A stretch of 64,000 nt of DNA, from contig JBQDEV010000001.1 of NCBI GenBank assembly GCA_052084925.1, positions 310,001 through 374,000 on the forward strand, in the 5' to 3' direction. This stretch comes from CmP2 sp052084925. GTDB taxonomy: Bacteria > Actinomycetota > Actinomycetes > Actinomycetales > Micrococcaceae. Below the pieces are notes generated by a model. The model saw nothing but the letters and a program-made list of their open reading frames with translations, made no database searches and was not told where the DNA came from. Both the position numbers and the translations under genes were made by a program. Positions within the stretch are counted from its first letter, which is position 1; every line of letters begins with the position of its first letter. This document shows positions 38,631 to 47,004 of the stretch, in pieces.

Positions 38631-39838
38631 CAGTCGCCTCTCTCCGCCGGGGCCGGAACATCGCGCAGGTCTTCCAGGTTTTCCATGTCGTGCCGGTCGT
38701 GCAAGTCCGACACTATGGCATCCACGGTACGGATGAGCACCACGAGCCAGGCGAAAATGATCCCGGCGAACGCCAGCTCCAGCGCGGTCAGGTTGTAGTA
38801 CCCCAGCGGCTGCCACAGCACGACGGCGACCACCCCGAGCCCCAGCATCAGGTAGCTCATCGCGTAGAGCGCGGCCGGCACTCCGGGCAGCCAGATCGGG
38901 ATGGTCAGCAGCATCAGGATGAACACCACCGCCAGCACCTGCACGAACGCGGTGTGAATCGGATCGTTCACGTTGATCTGCACCCAGGACAGTCCGATCA
39001 TGCACACCCCGATGATCATCATCCCGCCCTTGAGCACCCGCACATGCGCCCGGCGCCCACCGGTCGCGCGGCGATGCTCGGCCCAGGCGTAGAGGTCCTG
39101 GGTGATGAAATTCGCCAGGGTAATCAGCATCATCCCCGAGACGGTGATGGTGGTGTTGAACGTCCAGAACGAGAGCACCCCGGCCTGCCCGGTGCCCAGC
39201 TCCGAGAAGAACGCATGCCACCAGTAGGGGTTCTCGGCCAGCAGCATCGAGGCCAGCATCCCCGCGCCCATGAACAGCGCGATGAGGATAGACAACGACG
39301 ACGTCGACGCCCGGGCCGCCGAGTTGAAGCCGAAGTACGAGGCGGCGGCGCAGACGACGGCGAGCATGACCGTCGCCGCGATCGCGTCGACTTCGAGCCC
39401 CTGGAACGCCTGCTGGAACAGCCGGAACGTACTCAGTGCGGCGAGGGTGGCGATGGCGGCATGGATGATCACCAACCCGATCAGGTCGATCATCCACCAG
39501 ACCCAGAGTCGACGACGCATCCAGCCCAGGGTGCCCAGCCGCGGACCGGTCACAATCAGCAAACCGATCAGTGCGGCGATGCCCGCTCCGAACGCGGCCG
39601 ACCAGCCGGCCACGGTGCCCACGGAGAACGACGCCGACAGCGGCGTGAGCTGACCTCGGAAGAGCAAGGCCCCGAGCCCCGCCGCCAGCATGGCCGCGGC
39701 GATGGCGACCCAGATCGCCCAGGACTCCAGTCGGGAGGAGGATTCGTGGGTGGAGTGCGCCGTGGGCACGGCCCGGTCCGGGCCGCGGTAGCCGGCAATG
39801 TGCTCGGTCTCGGCAGGCGTCGTCTCCACGCCCTCCAT
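38630..39838 (-). CDS. Polytopic membrane protein, DUF998-like
   Basis: The protein is 402 residues from the ATG at 39838; earlier in-frame codons add a low-complexity leader. It has about ten transmembrane helices after a polar N-terminus and ends in a charged coiled-looking tail (DLHDRHDMENLEDLRDV). General layout is that of DUF998-type proteins, but the assignment is weak. It is divergent from csoR, so it could share the CsoR box at 39894-39910. The partner gene of 63 residues is translated from the overlapping stop/start. Confidence 0.65.
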   Translation of the reverse strand: MEGVETTPAETEHIAGYRGPDRAVPTAHSTHESSSRLESWAIWVAIAAAMLAAGLGALLFRGQLTPLSASFSVGTVAGWSAAFGAGIAALIGLLIVTGPRLGTLGWMRRRLWVWWMIDLIGLVIIHAAIATLAALSTFRLFQQAFQGLEVDAIAATVMLAVVCAAASYFGFNSAARASTSSLSILIALFMGAGMLASMLLAENPYWWHAFFSELGTGQAGVLSFWTFNTTITVSGMMLITLANFITQDLYAWAEHRRATGGRRAHVRVLKGGMMIIGVCMIGLSWVQINVNDPIHTAFVQVLAVVFILMLLTIPIWLPGVPAALYAMSYLMLGLGVVAVVLWQPLGYYNLTALELAFAGIIFAWLVVLIRTVDAIVSDLHDRHDMENLEDLRDVPAPAERGD

Positions 39839-39893
39839 CCTAAGACCTGGCCTCCGAGCCACTTCAACCCCCTGGTCACACCCGCTCGACTTA

Positions 39894-39910
39894 ATACCCC
39901 CTAGGGGTAT
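39894..39910. promoter_or_regulatory. CsoR box upstream of csoR
   Basis: ATACCCC-CTA-GGGGTAT is a perfect 7-bp inverted repeat with 3-bp spacer, the classical CsoR operator. It overlaps a TATACG hexamer and ends 11 bp before the csoR ATG, so CsoR represses its own operon in the absence of Cu(I). Confidence 0.85.
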
Positions 39911-39921
39911 ACGATGGCGGC

Positions 39922-40239
39922 ATGAGCACCACCGAACCCGTCCCACCGCATGGCTACTCCCCTACCAAGGACGCCTACCTGAAGCGGTTGCGCCGCATCG
40001 AGGGCCAGGTCCGCGGCATCTCGCGCATGGTCGAGGAAGATCAGTACTGCATCGATATCCTCACCCAGGTCTCGGCCGCAACCAAAGCACTGCACGCCGT
40101 GAGCCTCGGCCTGCTCGAGGACCACCTCGGGCACTGCGTCACCGAAGCCGCACAGCAGTCCGCCGCCAGCGGCGACGACACCCTCATCGCCGAGAAGATC
40201 GCGGAGGCCACCGCCGCTATCGGCCGCCTGGTCCGCTGA
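39922..40239 (+). CDS. csoR: Copper-sensing repressor CsoR
   Basis: A 105-residue all-helical CsoR/RcnR protein. The Cu(I) ligands Cys43, His68 and Cys72 have exactly the 25- and 4-residue spacing of the family. The DNA-binding face is LKRLRRIEGQVRGISRMVEE. Apo-CsoR binds the GC-rich palindrome just upstream and leaves it when copper binds. It is followed by copZ (44 bp) and copA (36 bp), which form one operon. The box before the CDF exporter suggests a second target. Confidence 0.95.
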   Translation: MSTTEPVPPHGYSPTKDAYLKRLRRIEGQVRGISRMVEEDQYCIDILTQVSAATKALHAVSLGLLEDHLGHCVTEAAQQSAASGDDTLIAEKIAEATAAIGRLVR

Positions 40240-40282
40240 CCTCTGTCCATACCTTGCACCCGCATCCCGAAGGAGCACCATC

Positions 40283-40504
40283 ATGAGCACCCCCGCCACC
40301 CAGACCCTGTCCATCACCGGCATGACCTGCGGCCACTGCGAGCGCGCCGTCACCCAGGAACTCTCCGCCGTCGACGGCGTCACCGACGTCGCCGTGACCC
40401 TGGTACCGAACGGCGTCTCCACCGCCACCGTCACCTCGCAGTCCCCGGTGAGCCAGGAGCAGCTGCGCGACGCCGTCGCCGAAGCCGGCTACGCACTGGC
40501 CTGA
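40283..40504 (+). CDS. copZ: Copper chaperone CopZ
   Basis: A 73-residue HMA domain with the Cu(I) motif GMTCGHC (Cys16 and Cys19), and AVDGVTDVAVTLVPNG as the central strand-turn. It carries Cu(I) in the cytosol to CsoR and to the CopA ATPase encoded next. AAGGAG lies upstream of the ATG. Confidence 0.93.
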   Translation: MSTPATQTLSITGMTCGHCERAVTQELSAVDGVTDVAVTLVPNGVSTATVTSQSPVSQEQLRDAVAEAGYALA

Positions 40505-40539
40505 CACTTTCTTCCCTTCCGAAAGGTAGGTCTTTCACG

Positions 40540-42942
40540 ATGAGCACCTCCACTCCCAACCCTGAGACCAGTCCCGAAACCAGCCGCCGACTCACCCTCG
40601 ACATCACCGGCATGTCCTGCGCCTCCTGCGTGCAGCGAGTCGAGCGCAAGCTCACCGGACTACCCGGGGTCGAGGCCTCCGTGAACCTGCCCCTGAACCG
40701 CGCCACCGTCACCGCCCCGCCCGAGACCAGCGATGACGAGCTCATCGCCGCAGTGGGCCGCGCCGGCTACGACGCCCGGGTGGCCCCGGACCCGCATCAC
40801 TCTCACGGCGCGCACCACGGCCAGCATGACGGCGAACACACCGACCACGCTGCACACGACCAGCATGAACACCACGACCCGCACGACCACATGAATCATG
40901 GCCCATCGGCGTCGACGCTGAAGCCGCGGCTGATCGTCGCCGGTGCGCTCACGCTCCCGCTGTTCATCATCTCGATGTTCCCCGGAGCCCAGTTTCCGCA
41001 CTGGGCCTGGGTTGCGCTCGTACTGGCGACCCCGGTGACCTTCTGGGCGGCCTGGCCGTTCCACCGCGCCGCCGCCAAAGCGGCCCGCCATTTCTCCTCC
41101 ACCATGGACACCCTGGTCTCGATCGGTGTCACCGCGGCCTGGCTGTTCTCCACGGTTGAGCTGGTTCTCGATCCGGGCATGACCGCCCATGCCGGGCACC
41201 ACACCGGAGCGTGGTGGGACATGTCCGCCATGGCGCACCACCACCTCTACTACGAGACGGCGGCCGTGGTCACCACCTTCCTGCTGCTCGGACGCTGGCT
41301 CGAAGACCGAGCCAAGACCCGCGCCGGCGCCGCCCTGGATTCCTTGCTGAAGCTCGGCGCCCAGACCGCCACCGTGCTGCGCGACGGCGTCGAGACCACC
41401 ATTGCCGCCTCGGATCTCACCGTGGGCGAGGAGTTCATCGTCCGCCCCGGGGAGAAAATCGCCACCGACGGCACCGTCGTTTCCGGGAACTCCCAGGTCG
41501 ACGCCTCGCTCGTCACCGGGGAGTCCGTGCCGGTCGACGTCGCCCCTCACGACGAGGTCATCGGCGCCACCATCAACACCTCCGGCCGACTGGTGGTCCG
41601 CGCCACCCGCACCGGCGCCGACACCACTCTGGCCCGGATGGGCCAACTCGTCTCCGACGCTCAGTCCGCGAAAGCCCCGATCGCCCGGCTGGCCGACCGC
41701 ATCTCCGCGGTCTTCGTGCCCATCGTGCTGGTCATCGCCGTCATTACCGTCATCGCGTGGCTGGTGTTTTCCGGCGATATCCACTCCGCCTTCCGTGCTG
41801 CTGTCGCGGTGCTGGTCATCGCCTGCCCGTGCGCCCTCGGCCTCGCCACCCCCGTCGGCCTGCTGGCCGGCACCGGGCGAGCCTCCCAACTGGGCATTCT
41901 CATCCGCGGCCCCGAGGTCCTCGAGGACACCCGCGCCGTGGACACCATCGTGCTCGACAAGACCGGCACCGTCACCGAGGGCGTGATGTCCGTGTCCGAG
42001 GTGCTGGCGCTGCCCACCGACGGCACGGTCCAGAGTGCTGAAGAGCCGGTTCACGACGACGCCACGGTGCTCACCCTGGCCGCCGCCGTCGAGTCCTATT
42101 CAGAGCACTCGATCGCCCGCGCCATCGCCGAGGCCGGACGCGAGCGTACTACCCCCAGCCCCCTGCCCGAGGTCCGCGACTTCACCTCCACCGCCGGTGG
42201 CGGCGTCGTCGGTACCCTCACCCTGCACGGCACCGAGCACCGGGTCGCGGCCGGGCGCTCCACCTTCATCGCCGAGCAGCTGAACGACGGCGCGCTCACC
42301 GATGCCCACCAGCGCACCCTCGCTGAGGCGGAAGCCCGCGGTGCCACCGCCGTGTGGGTCAGCGTCGACGGCGCCATCGCCGGGATCATCTCCTTGCAGG
42401 ACACCATCAAACCCACCTCGGCCGGCGCCATTGCCGAATTCCGCGAGCTGGGGCTGCGCCCGATCCTGCTCACCGGCGACAACGAGACCGTCGCCCGCCA
42501 GGTCGCCGAAGAGGTGGGGATCCACCCCGACGACGTCTACGCTGGGGTCCGCCCCGAAGACAAGGTCGCGAAGGTCCGCGAGCTGCAGGAGGCCGGGCGC
42601 GTGGTGGCCATGGTCGGCGACGGCGTCAACGACGCACCCGCACTGGCCCAGGCCGACCTCGGTATCGCGATGGGCTCCGGTACGGACGTGGCCCGCGACG
42701 CCGCCGAGATCACCGTGATGGGTTCCTCGCTCACCCAGGTCGCCCAATCCGTGCGGCTGTCGCGCAAGACCCTCGGCGTGATCAAGACGAACCTGTTCTG
42801 GGCGTTCCTCTACAACACGGCCGGTATCCCGGTGGCTGCACTGGGCTTCCTCAATCCGATGCTAGCCGGGGTCGCCATGGCCGCCAGTTCGGTGCTGGTC
42901 GTCGCCAACTCCCTGCGCCTCACCCGCTTCGGTCGGGGCTGA
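40540..42942 (+). CDS. copA: Cu(I)-exporting P1B-type ATPase CopA
   Basis: An 800-residue ATPase. One N-terminal HMA domain (GMSCASC, Cys27/Cys30) is followed by a His-rich linker (residues 86-120, 15 His in 35). The TM metal site is CPC (429-431), the phosphorylation site is Asp473 in DKTGT, and the GDGVNDAPAL hinge and HP-type loop (YSEHSIARAI) are present. It pumps Cu(I) out using ATP. The His-rich linker may also bind Cu or Zn. The 3' end, encoding ANSLRLTRF, is duplicated 4 kb downstream at 46956-46984. Confidence 0.95.
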   Translation: MSTSTPNPETSPETSRRLTLDITGMSCASCVQRVERKLTGLPGVEASVNLPLNRATVTAPPETSDDELIAAVGRAGYDARVAPDPHHSHGAHHGQHDGEHTDHAAHDQHEHHDPHDHMNHGPSASTLKPRLIVAGALTLPLFIISMFPGAQFPHWAWVALVLATPVTFWAAWPFHRAAAKAARHFSSTMDTLVSIGVTAAWLFSTVELVLDPGMTAHAGHHTGAWWDMSAMAHHHLYYETAAVVTTFLLLGRWLEDRAKTRAGAALDSLLKLGAQTATVLRDGVETTIAASDLTVGEEFIVRPGEKIATDGTVVSGNSQVDASLVTGESVPVDVAPHDEVIGATINTSGRLVVRATRTGADTTLARMGQLVSDAQSAKAPIARLADRISAVFVPIVLVIAVITVIAWLVFSGDIHSAFRAAVAVLVIACPCALGLATPVGLLAGTGRASQLGILIRGPEVLEDTRAVDTIVLDKTGTVTEGVMSVSEVLALPTDGTVQSAEEPVHDDATVLTLAAAVESYSEHSIARAIAEAGRERTTPSPLPEVRDFTSTAGGGVVGTLTLHGTEHRVAAGRSTFIAEQLNDGALTDAHQRTLAEAEARGATAVWVSVDGAIAGIISLQDTIKPTSAGAIAEFRELGLRPILLTGDNETVARQVAEEVGIHPDDVYAGVRPEDKVAKVRELQEAGRVVAMVGDGVNDAPALAQADLGIAMGSGTDVARDAAEITVMGSSLTQVAQSVRLSRKTLGVIKTNLFWAFLYNTAGIPVAALGFLNPMLAGVAMAASSVLVVANSLRLTRFGRG
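42903..42931 (+). repeat. Left copy of a 29-bp direct repeat (copA 3' end)
   Basis: These 29 bases of the copA 3' end are identical to 46956-46984. The two copies bracket the aldonate cassette (gntP-like permease, dehydratase and GntR). Confidence 0.9.
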
Positions 42943-42964
42943 GCCGCCTGTGAACTCAGCCCCG
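42934..42964. terminator. Bidirectional terminator after copA
   Basis: CGGGGCTGAG pairs with CTCAGCCCCG across an 11-nt loop. The stem overlaps the copA stop codon and lies just beyond the convergent permease stop. Confidence 0.75.
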
Positions 42965-42972
42965 GAGTGGGA

Positions 42973-44385
42973 TCAGACTACGAACGGATAGATCACGAGA
43001 GTCATGGCCAAGCCGGTCAACCCAACTAGCGTTTTCATCACAGTCCAGCTCTTCAGCGTGTCCGAGACGCTCATCCCGAGATAGCGATTCGCCATCCAGA
43101 ATCCCGAATCATTCACATGCGAGAACGCTGTTCCCCCACTCGCGATGGCGATCACGGTTAGTGCTGATAGCGCTGGTCCAACCTCCATGACCTGCAGTAT
43201 GGGTGCCGTGAGCGTAGCTCCCGTGATCATCGCGACGGTACCTGAACCCTGAGAGATGCGAATGACGGCGGCGGCCAGGAAACCGAACAACACCACTGGC
43301 ATGTTAATCGCCTGCATTCCGCCCGCAAGAATTTCGCCCATACCGGAATCGACCAGCAGCGATCCAAAAACGGCGCCGGCGCCCGTGATCAGAATGATCA
43401 ATCCGGCCGGAGCGAGGGCCGCGGAGGCCAGGCTTTGAAGCTCAGTTCCCGGAATTCCTCGCCGCACCCCGAAATACCACAGCGTGAACAGAACCGTGAT
43501 GAGCAGAGCAACCACCGGATTGCCCAAGAATCCAACGACCTGACCTGCCGCTGTGTCTTCAGAGAGGAGCACTCCTCCAGTAGTTCCCAGCAGAATTAGC
43601 ACCAAAGGAAGAAGCAACGTCAAGAAAACGGAAATGAACGAGGGCAGTGGCTGGACTTGAGAACCTTCTTGTGGATTCTCGTCTTCAAATGGTCCTTGCA
43701 TGGACCCCCCAGTAGAATCATTCGCCTTTTCAGCACGAGCCATCTCCAGGGGGACAGGCACGAACATCTTCTTGCCAATCCACTTGCTAAACAAAGGTCC
43801 AGCAACTGCCATAGCAGGCAAACCACAAACTGTCCCAAAGAGAATGACCAGCCCCAGATCCGCCCCGAGAATGCTCGCTGTGGCGATCGGTCCCGGCGTC
43901 GGAGGAATGAACGTGTGGGTCACACTAATACCCGCCCCCAACGGGATTGCGTAGTAGAGGAGTGATTTACCCGTTTTGCGCGCGATCGCGTAAAGCAGCG
44001 GGAACAGGATGACGATCGCCACGTCGATGAAGACAGCGATAGAGACCAGAAATCCTGCCATCCCCAAGGCCCAAGGAAGCACCTTTGGCGAAACTTTCTC
44101 AGTCAGCGTCCGAGCAAGTTGATCAGCCGCCCCTGCGCGCTGAAGCACTTCTCCAAAGATTGCACCTAGCCCGATGACCAAGGAGACCTGCCCCAACGCC
44201 CCACCCATCGCGTCGACAATCTCGTCTACGAGTTCCAAAGGAGCAGTTCCGGTAATCAAACCGAAAACGATGGCTGCTAGAAGTAGCGCCACAAACGGCT
44301 GGAATTTGAATCGAATGATCGTCGTCAGCAGGAAAACGACGGCCAGGATGGCGGCGCTTACGATCCACAACGTATTGTCGCTCAT
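42973..44385 (-). CDS. Gluconate:H+ symporter, GntP family
   Basis: A 470-residue carrier with about twelve to fourteen helices. IPLGAGISVTHTFIPPTPGP is the GntP family signature, and the C-terminal GGTAFSHVNDSGFWM segment is equally diagnostic. It imports gluconate or a related aldonate. Its start overlaps the stop of the dehydratase gene by four bases, so the two are coupled and expressed together. GC is near 52% in sampled stretches, well below copA next door. Confidence 0.92.
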   Translation of the reverse strand: MSDNTLWIVSAAILAVVFLLTTIIRFKFQPFVALLLAAIVFGLITGTAPLELVDEIVDAMGGALGQVSLVIGLGAIFGEVLQRAGAADQLARTLTEKVSPKVLPWALGMAGFLVSIAVFIDVAIVILFPLLYAIARKTGKSLLYYAIPLGAGISVTHTFIPPTPGPIATASILGADLGLVILFGTVCGLPAMAVAGPLFSKWIGKKMFVPVPLEMARAEKANDSTGGSMQGPFEDENPQEGSQVQPLPSFISVFLTLLLPLVLILLGTTGGVLLSEDTAAGQVVGFLGNPVVALLITVLFTLWYFGVRRGIPGTELQSLASAALAPAGLIILITGAGAVFGSLLVDSGMGEILAGGMQAINMPVVLFGFLAAAVIRISQGSGTVAMITGATLTAPILQVMEVGPALSALTVIAIASGGTAFSHVNDSGFWMANRYLGMSVSDTLKSWTVMKTLVGLTGLAMTLVIYPFVV

Positions 44386-46154
44386 GCCAGCTTCCCTTCC
44401 GTGCTCTGCAGCTTCGAGCAGCCGCGCGGCACTAGTCCGTTATCTTCTACAGCCCGCAAGAAGTCGAAGTCGGCGCCACGCTCCGCCTGGTTGACGGTCT
44501 CCTGATAAAGCTTTTGGTATCCCCGGAGGCGGCGCGTCTCGGCCTCAGGCAAGTTCTTACGCGTCCTCAGCCGCCGTTGGATTTCGTCGTCCGACACCGC
44601 GAGATGGATTCGACGCTGTGGGGCATCCAGTTGGATTCGGTCGCCGGTTTCGACGATGGCAAGTGGGCCACCTATGGCAGCTTCGGGGGACACATGCAGC
44701 AGGATCGTGCCTGACGCAGTCCCGGACATTCGTCCATCCGAAATGCGCACCATGTCCCTAACACCCTCTCGGGCCAACTTCTTGGGTATCGGAATGTATC
44801 CGGCTTCCGGCATTCCCGGTGCCCCCACAGGACCGATGTTCCTCAAGATCAAAACATCGTCGGCGGAAACATCAAGATCATCTGAGTCGATCCTCGCGGT
44901 GAGATCGTCGAGTCCCTCGAAAACGACAGCACGGCCTTCATGACGCAGCAAGGAAGCACTGGCAGCCGATTGTTTGAGGACAGCTCCACCAGGAGCAAGA
45001 TTTCCCTTCAATACCGCTATGCTGCCTGATCCGAAGATGGGTGAATCCACCGGTCGAATCACGTCCTGATCGAAGGGCTCCGGGAATTCATCCATCTCGT
45101 CTCCCATCGTTCGCCCCGTCACGGTAACGGCTTCCGGACGCAAAAGATGGCGCACCTCTTGCAGCAGACGTGGAACACCGCCAGCCGCATGGAAATCTTC
45201 CATGTAGTGCTCTCCCGACGGCTTCAGATTGACGAGCATTGGCGTTTCCGCACTGAGCCGGTCCAATTCGAGCATGTCAAGTGAATAACCCAATCGTCCT
45301 GCTACGGCGGCGAGATGAACGATTGCATTCGTAGAACCACCCATGGCGAACAGGACACGGAAGGCGTTCTCGAAGGCTGCCGACGTCATAATCTGGCTCG
45401 GCACCAAACGTTCTTGCGTGAGCGCAACAGCACGTGCGCCCGTCTCTTCCGCGACACGTACACGGTCAGACGTGACCGCGGGCGGTGTCGCACTCCCGGG
45501 CAACGACATTCCCAACGCTTCAGCAACGCAGGCCATTGTGCTTGCCGTTCCCGCTACTGAACATGTCCCAACGCTGCCCACTAGGCGCGAGTTGATCTCA
45601 TTGATCTCCTCGTCGTCAATAACCCCGGCACGATGCTCACCCCAGAAGAAGCGACAGTCAGTGCACGCTCCGACGCGCCGGCCGCGATGAGAACCTGTGA
45701 GCATGCTGCCCGTAACAAGCTGGATCGCTGGCTTGTTCGCTGAGGCGGCACCCATGAGCTGTGCGGGCACGGTCTTGTCACAGCCACCGATCAACACCAC
45801 CGCATCGACGGGAAGTGCTTTGATCATTTCCTCCGTGTCCATCGACATCAGATTCCGTAGATACATGCTCGTCGGAAAGCTGAACGATTCGTGGAGTGAG
45901 ATTGTGGGGAACTCGATCGCCAAGCCGCCTTTGAGCTCCACTCCCCGCCTGATGGCGTCTATCAACTGCGGCACATTGCCATGGCACGGGTTGAATCCGC
46001 TTCCGGTATCGACTACGCCGACAATCGGACGGTCCAAAGCGTCGTCGGTATACCCGGCTCCCTTAATGAACGCCTTGCGCAAAAACAGCGCGAATCCGTC
46101 GTCTCCGTATCTGGTCAGTCCTCCGCGCAGACCCAGGGGATGATCGTTGTTCAT
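44382..46154 (-). CDS. IlvD/Edd family dehydratase, probable sugar-acid (aldonate) dehydratase
   Basis: The protein is 590 residues from the ATG at 46154 (GAGG upstream). The Fe-S cysteines are Cys57 (GFNPCHG), Cys125 (IGGCDKT) and Cys198 (GTCSVAGTAS). DGRMSGTASG near the C-terminus is the catalytic region. The length and the ACTDCRFFWGE segment place it nearer to aldonate dehydratases (gluconate, xylonate or arabinonate) than to the valine-pathway enzyme. It would form a 2-keto-3-deoxy acid from the sugar acid imported by the coupled permease. No KDG kinase or aldolase is in the window. Confidence 0.88.
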   Translation of the reverse strand: MNNDHPLGLRGGLTRYGDDGFALFLRKAFIKGAGYTDDALDRPIVGVVDTGSGFNPCHGNVPQLIDAIRRGVELKGGLAIEFPTISLHESFSFPTSMYLRNLMSMDTEEMIKALPVDAVVLIGGCDKTVPAQLMGAASANKPAIQLVTGSMLTGSHRGRRVGACTDCRFFWGEHRAGVIDDEEINEINSRLVGSVGTCSVAGTASTMACVAEALGMSLPGSATPPAVTSDRVRVAEETGARAVALTQERLVPSQIMTSAAFENAFRVLFAMGGSTNAIVHLAAVAGRLGYSLDMLELDRLSAETPMLVNLKPSGEHYMEDFHAAGGVPRLLQEVRHLLRPEAVTVTGRTMGDEMDEFPEPFDQDVIRPVDSPIFGSGSIAVLKGNLAPGGAVLKQSAASASLLRHEGRAVVFEGLDDLTARIDSDDLDVSADDVLILRNIGPVGAPGMPEAGYIPIPKKLAREGVRDMVRISDGRMSGTASGTILLHVSPEAAIGGPLAIVETGDRIQLDAPQRRIHLAVSDDEIQRRLRTRKNLPEAETRRLRGYQKLYQETVNQAERGADFDFLRAVEDNGLVPRGCSKLQSTEGKLA

Positions 46155-46167
46155 TATTATTAACCTC

Positions 46168-46179
46168 ATTATTCATAAT
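46168..46179. promoter_or_regulatory. Operator-like palindrome in the dehydratase/GntR divergent promoter
   Basis: ATTAT-TC-ATAAT is a perfect 5-bp inverted repeat in an unusually AT-rich 40-bp stretch that likely also holds the -10 box of the dehydratase gene. It is the best candidate site for the divergent GntR. Confidence 0.45.
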
Positions 46180-46271
46180 CCGAGTGATACGCGTCTCACT
46201 ATACTGAGCATGTGCCCGGCTGCCAACCAGTAGAATCTGGTTCTGACGCGAATACTGAGGGAAAGTGCCGG

Positions 46272-46949
46272 ATGTTAGATCAGAATCCCCAAGAGGACGC
46301 CCACCCTCCGATCAAAGGTGCGGTCATTGCCGATCGGCTAGAGGAGCAGATCCTCGCTGGCTCGCGATTCCCTAAAGAACGCCTCGTCGAAGATCAACTC
46401 ATCGACGAATTCGGCGCTAACCGGTATGAAGTTCGCAAAGCACTGACGGAACTCATCTCCCGTGGACTCGCCGAGCGAAAAAAGAACGCAGGTGCCTTCG
46501 TCCGCCACTACTCCGAGAATGAAGTCAACGATCTGTACCAGATACGCACGCTGCTTGAAGGAGCCTGCGCCGCGTCAATCGTCACACCTGTGGCTCAAGA
46601 GCGGTTGAACGAATTGATCAATCGGCAAGTGGACCACGACACGGCGGTCCAGCACCACGACCTGTCACGAGTCATCGAAGCAAATCTGGCTTTCCACCGC
46701 ACGCTCTACCGCCTATCCCCCAACCGCCTGCTCGTGGACGCAGTAGAGCACTACGCGAAAATGAGCTACATCATCCGCTCGGCACCATTCAAATCCAGAG
46801 ATGCCCTGGAACACAGTCGCGAAGAGCACTGGCAGATGATCAAGTGCCTAGAGAACGGTGACACTCAGGAACTCGCGCGCATCTGCCAACAACACTTGGT
46901 GCCTTCGCAGAAAGCCTACCTGCGGGCACGACGCGGCAGCTTCGATTAA
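46272..46949 (+). CDS. GntR family transcriptional regulator, FCD subfamily
   Basis: The product is 225 residues from the ATG at 46272 with GAGGGAAAG upstream; an ATG-less extension to 46212 is possible but unsupported. The N-terminal winged helix (VIADRLEEQILAGSRFPKERLVE, NRYEVRKALTELISRGL) is followed by an all-helical FCD domain (LYQIRTLLEGACAASIV and a late His-rich part that binds metal and ligand). It faces the dehydratase-permease operon and is its likely regulator, with an aldonate as effector. Confidence 0.9.
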   Translation: MLDQNPQEDAHPPIKGAVIADRLEEQILAGSRFPKERLVEDQLIDEFGANRYEVRKALTELISRGLAERKKNAGAFVRHYSENEVNDLYQIRTLLEGACAASIVTPVAQERLNELINRQVDHDTAVQHHDLSRVIEANLAFHRTLYRLSPNRLLVDAVEHYAKMSYIIRSAPFKSRDALEHSREEHWQMIKCLENGDTQELARICQQHLVPSQKAYLRARRGSFD

Positions 46950-46955
46950 GGGCCC

Positions 46956-46984
46956 CGCCAACTCCCTGCGCCTCACCCGCTTCG
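46956..46984 (+). repeat. Right copy of the 29-bp direct repeat (orphan copA 3' end)
   Basis: Identical to 42903-42931. In the copA frame it continues as ANSLRLTRFAR and a TGA, so it looks like a genuine P-type ATPase C-terminus detached from its gene. It lies between the GntR gene and the hut operon end. Confidence 0.9.
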
Positions 46985-47004
46985 CGCGATGAGAGCGTGA
47001 GCAG

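Noticed and set aside
40660..42054. A 464-codon minus-strand frame
   Set aside because: It is antisense to copA and consists of low-complexity Gly/Asp/Arg repeats.
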